A stretch of 64,000 nucleotides of DNA, taken from positions 7,626,001 through 7,690,000 of the forward strand of contig NC_053184.1 of assembly GCF_905163445.1 (NCBI RefSeq). Direction: 5' to 3'. Origin of the DNA: Pararge aegeria. Its lineage: Eukaryota; Arthropoda; Insecta; Lepidoptera; Nymphalidae. The position numbers and the translations under genes were made by a program. The notes beneath the pieces are model-generated. The model worked only from the letters and a program-made list of their open reading frames with translations, was not told the DNA's origin and ran no database searches. Of the stretch, positions 43,078 to 53,814 are shown in pieces. Numbering within the stretch: the stretch's first letter is position 1; the number at the start of each line of letters is the position of its first letter.

Positions 43078-43307
43078 GCCGTGTGGTGAAGGCAGATCAG
43101 AATACAGTTGTCACTACTTCTTCTCTTCCTGCGGGTGTCGTACGAGGTGAATAAGAGAATTTAATGGAGAACGGGCATCAGCGTCCCCTGTGATACTACT
43201 ACTGTCGTTGTTTCTGCCCCGTTTGGTGATTATGGGCAAATCCCTCCAGTTAGGAGAGGCTTTAGTCCAGCTGTGGACTGTTATAGGCTGTTGATGAATG
43301 GTGATGA
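43078..43307 (+). mobile_element. SINE-C, full-length
   Basis: GCCGTGTGGTGAAGGCAGAT, 'gtgtcgtacgaggtgaataa', 'tttagtccagctgtggactg', 'ttataggctgttgatga'. Confidence 0.85.
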
Positions 43308-43332
43308 TCAAGTGGTTAGTTGTAACGGCTGA

Positions 43333-43432
43333 GAGCGCATGAGATAACCATACCCCATAGGTTAGACAGCTGCTATCTTAGACGGCATCATCACTTTCCA
43401 CCAGGCTAGATTGCTGTAAAAGGCTAACTTTA
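43333..43432 (+). mobile_element. SINE-E, 3' fragment
   Basis: 'accataccccataggttag', 'gctatcttagacggcatcat', 'aaaaggctaactttaataa'. Confidence 0.7.
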
Positions 43433-44097
43433 ATAAAATAAAATAAATTATTACCCCACACCACTAGATAGGATCATCATAAATATATTTTTTGAAAACT
43501 TTACAGGCGTTTTGTAAATAAAAAAGTGATTAAATTCTCTGATTTGAAGGCTATTTCAACTAGCATTAAACTTATCAGATATTAAGGCTTATACTTTATA
43601 TTTGAGGATAGATTGAAAAATTTCACTTTTCAGATTATTCAAGATCAAAACTGTTTGCTAATATAGATGAAAATGGAAATTAATTAATTCACTGGGACAA
43701 ACCTACATAGCGAAGACAGTGGTGTGTCAAACCCATTAACTAGGTGTGTTTTTCGAAACCAGCTGTAATTTCTATCATTATGTAAACTAAAAGCCAATTA
43801 ATGTCTGATTAAAGGGCCAATGTTTCCATTTTTACAAAGAAAGATGGACGTCATCGATGTTAAAGCATCTTAACTCTTATTCACTCTTGCCCAACGATCT
43901 CTATATAAACCAATTCAATGTTCTAACACACGCGATAGTTTCCAATAACCTCCTCGCGATGTGACCCAAAACTTGTTTTACCAATCATTTTATACTGCAA
44001 TATGTTTAAACGCTACATCTCGTGTCACTCACATATTGCTGTGAGAAAATCCTTAATTAAAAAAAAAAACAGTCATTTTTATTTTAGTACATTAACA
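43433..44097. other. AT-rich stretch without recognised features
   Basis: No gene or repeat is identified. Confidence 0.5.
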
Positions 44098-44172
44098 CCA
44101 TCATCCTCAACTTATTGACGTCCCACTGTTGGGTATAGGCCTTCCCTTCTCATAGAAGAGAGAGTTTTAATA
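44098..44172 (+). mobile_element. Family G fragment
   Basis: 'aacttattgacgtcccactg', 'ttgggtataggccttccctt', 'agaagagagagttttaa'. This is the clearest 5' part of family G here. Confidence 0.6.
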
Positions 44173-44188
44173 ATCATCGTACATCATT

Positions 44189-44224
44189 AACATTTTTAAG
44201 ACTAAAGTTAGTCTTAAAAATGTT
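44189..44224. repeat. Perfect 17-bp fold-back with 2-nt loop
   Basis: Arms 44189-44205 and 44208-44224 are exact reverse complements separated by AG. Confidence 0.9.
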
Positions 44225-44599
44225 GTATAGATAGGATGTATATATATAAATAAGTATGAACACTAAACATTAATGTCTGTTAACGTAAATATCTTCAAAC
44301 AGTTATATGTTCAGGAAAATATATTATCACTCTGACTAAAAATGAAATATTTATGTGTTTAATAAAGATTATAGAAATTGACCATCTTGTCAACAGTATT
44401 TCTACATAATATGATAAATAGATGGGTACTGCAATAGCCTAGTAGTTTACACATTCGGTCTCGCTTTTGTTAGGGCCAAATTCGATCCCTGGCACGCATC
44501 TCTAACTTTTTAGTTAGGTCATGTAGTTTTTTTTTAATTTATAAATAAAATATCACTTGCTTTAATGGCGAAGGAAAACACAGTGAAGAAATCTGCATG

Positions 44600-44757
44600 C
44601 CTGCGGGCAGTGGCGTGCATAGAGGGTATACACATGATATAAGATGAAGAAAATCCCCAGTACGAGTTATAAATACTTAAAGGTAGGCTTTTTATAACTC
44701 TTATAATGTATACTCATGTACTTGTGCATACCCTCATTGCACGCCACAGCCTGCGTG
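44600..44757. repeat. 8-bp target duplication around the MITE
   Basis: CCTGCGGG at 44600-44607 and CCTGCGTG at 44750-44757 differ at one base. Eight bases is the target length of hAT transposases. Confidence 0.8.
44608..44749. mobile_element. hAT-type MITE, 142 bp
   Basis: Terminal inverted repeats: left CAGTGGCGTGCATAGAGGGT, right end the reverse complement of CTGTGGCGTGCAATGAGGGT. The match extends about 26 bases with few mismatches. Together with the 8-bp duplication this fits a non-autonomous hAT element. A second, inner AGTTATAAA/TTTATAACT pair around 44660-44700 lengthens the fold. No transposase is encoded. Confidence 0.85.
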
Positions 44758-44844
44758 TTCTCCATATTGTTCTCAAAGTTATGTGATGGCTACCAATTTG
44801 CACTTAGCGTTGTGGACCACGTCCTTGAGTTGATATTAATAAGT

Positions 44845-45056
44845 GCCTTGTAGTTACGGCAGATCAGTACACAGTTGTCACCACCTCGCCTCTTCCCGCG
44901 GGAATCGTACATGGCGATTAAGGAATTATAACGGAAAACGCGCAGCAGCGTCGGCTGTGCTACTACTACCACCTTCTGCCATCACTTATCCGTCTGCTCA
45001 TATATGCAAACCCTCCTGTTGGGAGAGACCAGCAGTGGCAATTTATAGGCTTTGAT
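44845..45056 (+). mobile_element. SINE-C copy
   Basis: 'ttacggcagatcagtacaca', 'gttgtcaccacctcgcctct', 'cgcgcagcagcgtcggctgt', 'gttgggagagaccagcagtg'. It lies directly downstream of the split SINE-B. Confidence 0.85.
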
Positions 45057-45182
45057 AAAACAAAAGTCTCAACTCCAATAACTTTGACATGAAGTCAATC
45101 AGTTATTCCAAAATCCCAGATCAAAGTGTTCAGAAAGGAAACCTATTTCTTTGTATCTATAAACATATAACAAATATATGTT

Positions 45183-45295
45183 AAGTCAAAGTCAAAGTCA
45201 AAAATATCTTTATTCAAGTAGGTGGCATAGGTAGGTGCCATAGGTGGCACTTTTCATGCATAGGTGAGAATTTCACGGTAGTGAAAATACACACA
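45183..45295 (-). mobile_element. LINE 3' end with (TTGACT)n tail
   Basis: AGTCAA units at 45184-45200, then 'tctttattcaagtaggtggc', 'ataggtggcacttttcatgc'. Truncated near 45295. Confidence 0.85.
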
Positions 45296-45312
45296 GTGAA
45301 AATACAAAGTAA

Positions 45313-45782
45313 ATAATAATAATAATAAATATACTACGACAATACACACATCGCCTTCTAGTCCCAAAGTAAGTGTAGTTTGTGTTATGGGTACTAAGAT
45401 AACTGATGAATATTTTATTTATTTATTATTTATGTACCATAAATCGTGATTGTGAACATAAGATACATGAAGTGTACAAAGGAAAGCTTATCTCTATAAG
45501 AGATCTCTTCCAGCTACCCCAGGATGTGAGTAAGATGATTTAATTGTGGTATAGGTCATATAATAACTATTAAGGATATTCAATATATATCTAAATAATA
45601 ACAAAATACTACATATTTTTTTTTATGAATAGTTTACATAAATACTTATAATATATAGATAAACACCCAGACACTGAAAAACATTCATGTTCATCACACA
45701 AATATTGTCCAGTTGTGGGAATCGAACCCACGGCCTTAGACTCAGAAAGCAGGGTCGCTGCCCACTGCGCCAATCGGCCGTC
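45313..45782 (-). mobile_element. SINE-A, interrupted by a LINE 3' piece
   Basis: Minus-strand SINE-A with intact head (B box near 45717-45727 reversed, start GACGGCCGATTGGCGCAG at 45782). Body sequence stops at about 45417 ('gatgaatattt') and continues at about 45619 ('tttatgaatagtttacataa'). Confidence 0.88.
45418..45618 (-). mobile_element. LINE 3' UTR piece nested in SINE-A
   Basis: Contains TTTATTTATTATTTATGTAC, 'cataaatcgtgattgtgaac', 'gagatctcttccagctaccc', 'caggatgtgagtaagatg'. Read on the minus strand it ends in an AT-rich (AATAAAT)n tail, as LINE 3' ends do. The flanking 'atatttt' may be a short target duplication. The class is not certain. Confidence 0.65.
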
Positions 45783-48301
45783 AAATAGTATACATATTGT
45801 ACATTCTAACCATAGTTACACAAGCATCAAGCAGATGCAATAATTGCAATTGAAACAAGCAGAAAAATGCGGGCTCTTGCAGATTGCTACCTGCATGCAT
45901 TAGGATTCTGCACGCCACTTAGATAGCCTCACCTACAAACCTGTTGCCCGTATTCTCATCAAGCTATAAAAATATAAGCTGGTTATAAGTAGGGTTCTAG
46001 TACTTTATGCATAGGGAAAGTGGTGGAGATGCTTAATCCCCTTACTTGTTTTCTTACATTGTACTGTTACACTTGTTTCTCGAATTATAGAGTAAAAGAC
46101 ATCAACGAGCTTTGATATTTTAGTGAAACAAAGTTTTATAAATTAACATTATCGCTTTAAGATACTAATTTCAAACAAATACATGTTTTATTTTATTTTT
46201 CTCATTACGCACACGAAATACCTATACTTTAAAACCTGTTTTAGAATAATTATAAATAATTGTAGAATCATTTTAAAATAATTTCGACACTATTGCAATG
46301 CCCTGGCGGGGTTTCATTTTCATATGCCTAATTACAGTATTGTATGCTATATATGTATACATGGAAGCAATAAATAAATATGAAATATAAATATCTATGA
46401 ATTGAATTTAACAATTTAAGCTTATTGTAATATTCCAAAAGTATTTGAAGTTTGGTAATTTAGTACTCCTTCATGTCACAATTACTGGAGCGATTTGATG
46501 GAAATTTCAAATTGTGATAGTTAGTAGCCTCAATTTATATGTAAGGTACATTTTATCCCGACCAATTTAGGGGTCTTAACGAGTTCTTTCGCTTTCCAGC
46601 AAGGTCAAGCTCTCTGATATCGGCTACTCAATGCTCACAGATACTAGTGAGATCGTGATTAAGGTACCAAGATGAATTCGAATAAAATCAGCCATACCAA
46701 ACAAAACACACGGCCTCCAAGCCAAATCATCCCTGAGTGCCTGAGTGCCTAATGTGCCATAATAACGGGTTCTAGTGACAATATTGCTTTTAAGTATTGT
46801 CACTAGATGGCGTGCTATCAATTTTATACAAATCGTTTATCACTTTACACAAAATGCCATAAAACTCTATTTCTCTTTCAGTTGTAGTATAAGAAAATCT
46901 TATAAATAATTCCTCTACGTTATGTCTTTGAGACTTTCTATGATGGATCATAAGCATAACAATTTGAAAAAAGCATTAGCGGTCAGTGTGGTCGGCCGTA
47001 TGCAAAACTAGCCTGCAGGTGATGCTTAGATATGAATTAGCCGAGGTACCATTTTTATGCAAATCGTAAAAAAGATCTCGTTATAAAATATTGCGGCATT
47101 AGAAGAGCTTACACAGTAAGTAAAACCCCATTTCAATAACCACTCGGTCCTTGTATAGTGTATTTAAGCTGATTGCACATTACGAGACGAAATGGAATTT
47201 ATTTAAAGGGACAGTACTCTAAAATTTACACTGTAGGTGCTTATGGTACCATAAGCAATTTAAACTAATGATTACGGATTAAAAAGCCAGAGGCCTTAGA
47301 TATAATTTAGCAAAATATGACGTAATTATACGCGATAGAAAAAAAGAAAGTAAAGTCTTTATTATAACACATTTGTGTAAAATATTACATTTGCATCATT
47401 AATTTGTTTAAAATAAAATGTGTGACAAAGGAGCTGACTCAGCACTAGTTACGTCTACAAAGGTTTATAACTTCTAAGATTCTTCTTTGTAATCATCACT
47501 AAAGAAGACCCACTATAACAGGACATGTCTCAAACACTGACTATAACCGCTATTTTCAGGATTTCTATATGGAAACTCTAAAAAAATCCTGTAACTACTG
47601 TGTGATAAATCACAGCTTATAGGAACTGGACAGCCTCAACGCTCTAACTACCTTTCTCCTGAAAGAAAGGAGGTTTCTTCAATATATGTTTAACGATAAG
47701 CTTATAAGGAATTGACTGAATAAATTTAAAAAGTTTAAACTATTCGCCGTCCGCGAGTCAATTGGTCTCTAATGTACGTTATCCATTATTTGCACATACC
47801 TTTCTGCTGGCTCTTCGTGTTATTAAACGTAATTAAAAGATGTCTGGAGAAGCATAATCTGACGATAACCTGACTGGCATGTACATACGTGTAAATATTT
47901 TACATATGTATGACTTATTGCATTTTTGTTCTTTTTAGAGCGTATTCTATCATTATGACCATATAACAAGGTGACGTTTTTCTTCGGTTGTGTTTAATAC
48001 GTAGGTATGACACAAACTGGGTATCGCGATAATTACTGCCTACTAAGGGCCCTGCACCTGCTAAAAGTTAATAATTATGACCACTTCTTAATTGTCTATA
48101 GCTAGTTTTGCATTGGCAGCTCGAAAAGATTATTGCCATTTGAGCAATTTTTTTTCTTAGAACTTTACTAATAAGATTGCATCGGTGCTTTAAGAACATA
48201 TAAATAATAAATCCCTTGTGAACTATAATTGATAATTTTATACAATAAATAAGGAACATGCGTCGATAAAATCGAAGGCGTATTATTTGATACAGATTAA
48301 A
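45783..48301. other. Unique AT-rich stretch
   Basis: About 2.5 kb without recognised repeats. Notable small structures: a 13-bp inverted repeat (46771-46783 with 46795-46807), an 18-bp perfect palindrome centred on GGTACC (47239-47256), and a tandem 'ctgagtgc' pair at 46735-46749. No gene is seen. Confidence 0.45.
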
Positions 48302-48540
48302 ATGGCCGCTTCGTCTCTTATGGAAAAAGGATTAAAAAGTATTGATCGAGTCGAGTTAACGTTTTAATTATGGAAATAGGATATTATAAAGTGCAACGTA
48401 TGGAACAACCGTCCTTCGCGAAGGCCGCGTGCCCAGTGAGGAATGTGAGTGACCTGTCAAGAGCTGGCGCGCGCCGCGTGCTGCGCCCGCGCCGCCGCCG
48501 TACGCCATGTTAATTACTACGACCAGTAAGGCGCCCCGTC
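48302..48540 (+). other. GC-rich island with two short ORFs; possible promoter or first exon
   Basis: Against AT-rich surroundings, 48411-48540 is strongly GC-rich with many CpG (GCGCGCGCCGCGTG, GCGCCCGCGCCGCCGCC). A plus-strand ORF of 37 codons runs 48400-48513 (starts MEQPSFAKAACPVRN, ends in an Arg-rich RPRRRRTPC). GTGAGT at 48445-48450 directly after codon 15 would be a good splice donor. A 21-residue ORF with a favourable AAAATGG start lies at 48302-48367. I recognise no protein family. This could be a promoter-type island, a first coding exon, or neither. Confidence 0.35.
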
Positions 48541-49465
48541 AACATATTTATTTTTTTAATTTATGACTTCTGTACAAACCTACTTCATTAAGTATCTGTA
48601 ACGAGTCTTTTTTTCAGAGGCATGAAACGCGACGGCCTTGGATAAAATGCCAAGATTATTTCTCCGAGTTTATAGCGCGGACGTGCTTCTGCCGTGCCTT
48701 TTTCGGTATTGGTGAAGTTTTTTCGATAAAATCCTAGAGCGGCCACCAAATTCCCTGCCATATATTGCAATACAGCATTTATATATTCCAATACATCAAG
48801 TATTGGAAACGTGTTGATGGTTTTAAGCGTTAATAAACTAGTTGTTTCTTTTATACAGGGCTTTTTAATTTAACTTCTTGAAATGTTTCGCATTAACGTC
48901 ATAACTGCAGGTCAGTGAACTATCTTACAACTTGAATTTTTTAATTCCAAGGCAGATAAATATTTGAAGACAAGATAAATTATTGTTTTTTAACAATAAG
49001 TGACAAAAAAAAACTCTGATTAATCTCGTAGACCTTCGTAGACATATTTTTATACAATCTTATAGAATACTAGTTTTCATATTTTAAACAGAAACAAAAT
49101 ATAATGTAGTACAATTACTTTTTGTATTACATTATCTTCTTGTAGCACAAACTAAGATGCCGCCTTTTGTATTCTACTCCAGTCTTTGGGTTTCTCTCTA
49201 TTCGTCCTTTATTTTTCTATGTGTGTAGTGGTGTATTAATAAAGAGTTTAAATAAATAAGATGTTAATGGAATTTAAAAATTACAAATGTTGTATCCATA
49301 AAATCCAGAAACAATGACGCTGCTAATTGGACTAAAATCAGGCTGAAATACCTGAATCCTTGCAGCGGCGGTGCAAGTATGCGTCTCATAGAACCTGTTT
49401 TTTCACACAAATTACTCTAATAACAGATTTTATTAGAGTCTTATGCAATTAAATTATGAATTAAA
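48541..49465. other. AT-rich stretch without recognised features
   Basis: No gene or repeat is identified. Confidence 0.5.
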
Positions 49466-49743
49466 TAAATTAAATACATAAATAAATATATATACTACGA
49501 CAATACACACATCGCCATCTAGCCCCAAAGTAAGCGTAGCTTGTGTTTTGGGTACTAAGATGACTGATTAATATTTTTATGAATAGGTAATACATAAATA
49601 ATATACTTATAATATACATATAAACACCCAGACACTGAAACACATTCATGTTCATCACACAAACATTTTCCAGTTGTGGGAATCGTACCCACAGCCTTGG
49701 ACTCAGAAAGCATGGTCGCTGCCCACTGCGCTAATCGGCCGTC
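49466..49743 (-). mobile_element. SINE-A, full-length
   Basis: Uninterrupted minus-strand copy with head at 49743. B box mutated (GGTACGATTCC). Tail of ATAAAT units at the left. Confidence 0.92.
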
Positions 49744-50397
49744 TAAATTTTATGTAACTATATTGAACTGCAAGTTTATTCTTACTTCAAATGTTCAAAT
49801 TATTGCAGTCAAATTATTTCTTAAATTAAGAAATATTTGTATGATCATACATTAAATTTTCAAATATATGTAATCATTAAATAAATGAAACAAATAAATG
49901 ATGATAATGTCAGTTTTTAATACTTGAATTCTTATATCAAGAAAAGTCTGTTACCAATGTTTTGATTGGTTGCTCATCAGGAGAGATCAAAGCTAACCGG
50001 CCGATATACATATCGAGACTCGAATCTTTGTCATTCGCGCTCGAGTTGACTGCATTGCTGTAACACAAGCGCCGCCGTTGGCAATTACTGTTGCCGAAGA
50101 TCATCAGTAACATCTTTATCACTTCATCGCCTCTGTCACTGCGAGTACTGAAACAACTTGAAGAATAAACTCTTAAATAATTTTTAATACTTCGCACAAC
50201 AGGAACATGCCCTACAAAAGCGTCATATCTTAAAATAGATCTGTTTATTAAATATTTTGCTGTCCAATCCTTTTAGTAGATTTACGTCACTTTTTAATAA
50301 AATGCTTAGAGATAAATCTAGACTAAAATATCTGGACATACCTTCGATGGTTTTCCAAAAGGAATTAGCTTTCTGAATCTTTATGAAATTCAAATAT
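49744..50397. other. Stretch without recognised features
   Basis: No gene or repeat is identified. An 86-codon minus frame (49937-50197) shows no domain. Confidence 0.45.
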
Positions 50398-50985
50398 AAA
50401 TAAATAAATAAATAAATATACTACGACAATACACACATCGCCATCTACTCGTAGTCCCAAAGTAAACGAAGCTTGTGTTATGGGTACTAAGATAACTGAT
50501 GAATAATTTTTATGAATAACTAGCTGTCCCGCCGAACTTCGTACCGCGCATATTTTTTTTTTTATGAATGTTATTATTTTAATACTTATTATCCTATTCC
50601 GGTCTAAGAGGACTCCAAAAAATCAAATATCATAAAAATTTGTTTAGCCCATCTTGAGTTATAAATGGTGTAACTGACTTTTTATGTCAACTCACACGGG
50701 AACGCTGTCGAACGGGATAAACAGTATCCTATGTCCGTCTCCTGGTTCTAAGCTACCCACCCACCAATTTTCAGCCATATCGATACAGCCGTTCTTGAGT
50801 TATAAATAGTGTAACTAACACGACTTTCTTTTATATATATAGATATACGTTAATACTTATAATATGTAGATAAACACCCAGACACTGAAAAACATTCATG
50901 TTAATCACACAAATATTGTCCAGTAGTGGGAATCGACCCTCGGCCTTGGACTCAGAAAGCAGGGTCGCTGCGCCAATCGGCCGTC
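50398..50985 (-). mobile_element. SINE-A, interrupted by a Helitron
   Basis: Segments 50398-50519 and 50844-50985. Joining 'tgaataa' to 'tatacgttaatac' restores the family consensus exactly at the break. The head has a 6-7 base deletion in the A-box region. Tail of AAAT repeats at 50398-50417. Confidence 0.92.
50520..50843 (-). mobile_element. Helitron precisely inserted in SINE-A
   Basis: On the minus strand: TC start at 50843 (TCTATATATATAAAAGAAAG) preceded by A, and CTAG end at 50520-50523 followed by T, with 'gcgcggtacgaagttcggcg' just before. 324 bp, no target duplication, inserted between A and T. It carries two copies of a 'gagttataaatggtgtaact'-like phrase (about 50650-50675 and 50792-50818), suggesting an internal repeat. 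No coding. Confidence 0.92.
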
Positions 50986-51673
50986 GAAAGAAGCTACTAA
51001 GCCAGATAGCTAAGCTAGATATCTACAATTAAGTGCACAACATAAAATAATGCGTGAACGACCGTGATTTTTTTAAGAAACGTATTTTCACGATACATAC
51101 AAAATATATTGCAGTCGCGTAAGTACAATTCGTTGCCGGTATCATATCGGACTAAATCGGTGCTAGGATACCTCCTTTGAGTCTTAAGTTCGTTTCATTA
51201 TCTAATATTAGTGTTAGAAAGTAATCTTTGCGATAAACTGGGCCTTAGCCATATAGCTAAACTGTATTAGGATTCTGTTATGCTAATATTGCTCTTGTAT
51301 TTCTTATAGTAAACCATATAGCCACTATAAAGCTTTTATAATGTTTAATACATAATTGTTAACCATAAGTGCTATTTTGGACTTGTGAGAAAACGGACTT
51401 GTAAATTGATGCCTACGCATTTTAATCATTGATTCACGCACATCGTTCACTGGACAAAATCTTTTATCAGAATGATCATCGCATTACTATCTAAATTGAA
51501 TCTCTATCTCACTAAAGATTTAGTACTATTCTGATTTGCCTTTTCTGCCTATAAATAAAATAAGACATCGTTGATTTATATTATCTTATTTTATTAGGAC
51601 AACTATTGGAATAGCTAACGGTCGCTATGTTTACTTAAGTTATTAATCCATAGTTTCAGACTTATATTTTGAA
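50986..51673. other. AT-rich stretch without recognised features
   Basis: No gene or repeat is identified. Confidence 0.5.
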
Positions 51674-51982
51674 CTAGCAGAGCCCGCGTTTATTGTAGTA
51701 TGTAGCAGCAAAATATTTTTACTACTGTTCTTATTTTCATTTTTTGAACTCAAAAGTATTGCTTGTCCGTACGGCTTGTCCAGGACGCAATCTGTCGATA
51801 CCTGAAGATTAGAACTAAGCTGTTGACATTGGTATCATTTAGTACGAAAAAATTAATGTATAATAATGGGATAAAAAGTATCCTATGTCTGTCTCCGATC
51901 GAGAGAGATCTATTCACTAATCGAGCCGAAGATAGGTAACAAAAAATCAGGCACACTATCACAAATATAATGTTAGTATTGA
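51674..51982 (-). mobile_element. Probable Helitron
   Basis: Minus-strand start TCAATACTAACATTATATTT at 51982 and end 'gcgggctctg' then CTAG at 51674-51677. Internal 'gggataaaaagtatcctatg' is shared with the 50.5-kb Helitron. Confidence 0.72.
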
Positions 51983-52120
51983 TTCGAAATTGTATTTGTC
52001 TGTTATCTTTTCACGCCTAAACCACTAAACAGGTTTCGATAAAATTTGTCAAGAATGCAGTTTGGTTCGCGGAGAAGTTTAAGGATACAAGCGCACAAAA
52101 TTATCGGTTTCTTCGTGGTC
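51983..52120 (+). mobile_element. Helitron 5' part, facing the previous element
   Basis: 'cgaaattgtatttgtctgtt', 'cacgcctaaaccactaaaca', 'gatgaaatt'-like 'gataaaatttgtc' are the usual bases following a Helitron 5' end, but the first 20 are lacking. It abuts the minus-oriented element at 51982. Confidence 0.55.
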
Positions 52121-52397
52121 CAAAAGAATATTCATACATGACACGCATAACGTACATAAGTTAAAACATTTTGAATGTATGCGACTTCCTAAATATTATC
52201 AATAAAACCATATAAAATAGTTATTTAGTTTAAAATAACTAAAAAGAGAATAAAAAAATGTAACCCCTTGCCGCAAATGCAAATTACCGTACAGAAAGGG
52301 CCAAAGATACAAACAATGCAGCGGTTAAACCGACAATACGGTTATATAAAATAAAGAAATAAGCAAAAATAAGAATTTTCCCTATATTTTTTTTTTC

Positions 52398-52592
52398 CAC
52401 TTATAAGTTATGATGCAGTCCAAAATGGTAACGGGCTACCCTGTTAGGAATATGGCAGTTGTATTAAGCTTATATCCCTGACCGGTTTCTACGCGACATC
52501 GTATCGAAACGCTAAGTCACTTAGCAGTACGTCTGTGTCGGTAGGGTGGTAACTAGCTACGGCAGAAGCCTCAGGGAAAGACCAGACCCGAG
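52398..52592 (-). mobile_element. SINE-E, head-less copy
   Basis: Reverse of the SINE-E body: 'gatgcagtccaaaatggtaa', 'gacatcgtatcgaaacgcta', 'ctgtgtcggtagggtggtaa'. Confidence 0.8.
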
Positions 52593-53314
52593 AAAAAGCC
52601 TTTTTTGCGCCTCTTATATTATTACTGTATTATCTGAATTCTGACTTATTCCACTTTTGCAATGAACTTGGCATAACCAAAGTAAGACACGCACGGCCTG
52701 AACCAATGACATTGAATCTTTAGAACTTATTTATCTACTTCGCTTCCGAACTAGAACTATTGAAAGAAAGTTCAATAAAAGAAAAAAAGGAATAGTAAAA
52801 TATCACCATCAATATTTGATTGCGTTGAGCAAGTCACGATTGAAATACTTAAAAGCTATGTTCTAATGATCAAGTACGGTTTTAAGGGTCTCTTGAACCA
52901 ATTATGACCATTTAAACGAATGGTTGGAGAGTATGATGGACCGACTTCTCAAGCCTTGTACGGTAATCCAATGTTAGATCTACGCCGGCACTTTGAGATT
53001 GTTTTTCTTTGTAATTTAGACGCCACTTGATATCGAATGCTTTATTCACCAGAGAGGAAAATGTTCGAATACGATAAAGATCGATCTGTATGTTGTTTAT
53101 TTTTTTTAATGTTTATAGACGAGTGCTTGACTGCAATCACACCTGATGCAGCCTAAGTTGGAGCGCGCTTGCCTAGAAAATTTGTAATGAGAATGAGGAA
53201 ATAAACAGTCGGGTTACAAAAAATTTACATAAATTAGTGTCATCTGAATATCGTCTGCGAAAGGTACAGAAGTAGTTTGTGGAATTGGGTATCCGCTTTT
53301 ATAATATTATAATT
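52593..53314. other. Stretch with a small SINE scrap only
   Basis: 'cgagtgcttgactgcaatca', 'cacctgatgcagcctaagtt', 'ggagcgcgcttgcc' at about 53118-53172 looks like the reverse 3' end of a SINE related to SINE-E. Otherwise nothing is recognised. Confidence 0.4.
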
Positions 53315-53464
53315 CCTAAGGTAATTTCGGACCTACCAATGCATAAATTTAAAGAATATGTTAAAACACATTTATTATAGCGAGGTTACTATACAATTGA
53401 TGAATTTCTTAAAGACAAGGTTGCTTGGAAGCATCCGGCTCCGCTTGTATCTCTCACAAGATAG
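53315..53464 (+). pseudogene. C-terminal end of a CR1-like LINE polymerase
   Basis: The plus frame from 53315 reads LPMHKFKEYVKTHLL, then a premature TAG at 53378-53380, then RGYYTIDEFLKDKVAW and a stop at 53462-53464. The pattern KFKxxVKxHLL..GYYxxxEFL.DKxAW is the usual end of lepidopteran CR1-like polymerases. Everything upstream is lost, so this is a 5'-truncated dead copy. Its 3' UTR follows to about 53640. Confidence 0.8.
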
Positions 53465-53640
53465 AAAAATGAATGTTAACACGAAAATTGTAAAATATAA
53501 ACCGTTAATGTTGAAAAACAGCAACTGCTGAGTTTCTTGCCGGCTTCTTCTAGTAGTAGTAGAGTCACTACAAACAGACAGACTTGACGTTTCAAAATTT
53601 GCTAATATTAACCTACTTGAAATAAATGTTTTTTTTTTTC
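53465..53640 (+). mobile_element. CR1-like LINE 3' UTR and tail
   Basis: 'caactgctgagtttcttgcc', 'ggcttcttctagtagtagta', 'cacttgaaataaatg'-like end 'ctacttgaaataaatgtttt'. The same UTR is seen at 31670-31795. Confidence 0.8.
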
Positions 53641-53814
53641 AAAATTCTTTTATTTATGATCAGATTACATTGGATCAATAATAACAGTCAGGATGGCGTC
53701 AGGAAAAGTTTAAAACTGCGTTCCAAATTTGAAATTTTTCGAATGAAAATAATGTTACAGTAAAACTTATGTTGTGTTATCATAGGTATCATAGACGGCC
53801 AACCTGATCGCAGT

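Larger units (their letters stand above)
44433..44830 (+). mobile_element. SINE-B, split by a hAT-type MITE
   Basis: Head 'gcaatagcctagtagtttac' with B box ATTCGATCCCTGG near 44490. The body runs to 'tctgcatgcctgcggg' (44607) and resumes at 44750 with 'cctgcgtgttctccatattg' to 'gcgttgtggaccacg'. Confidence 0.85.
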
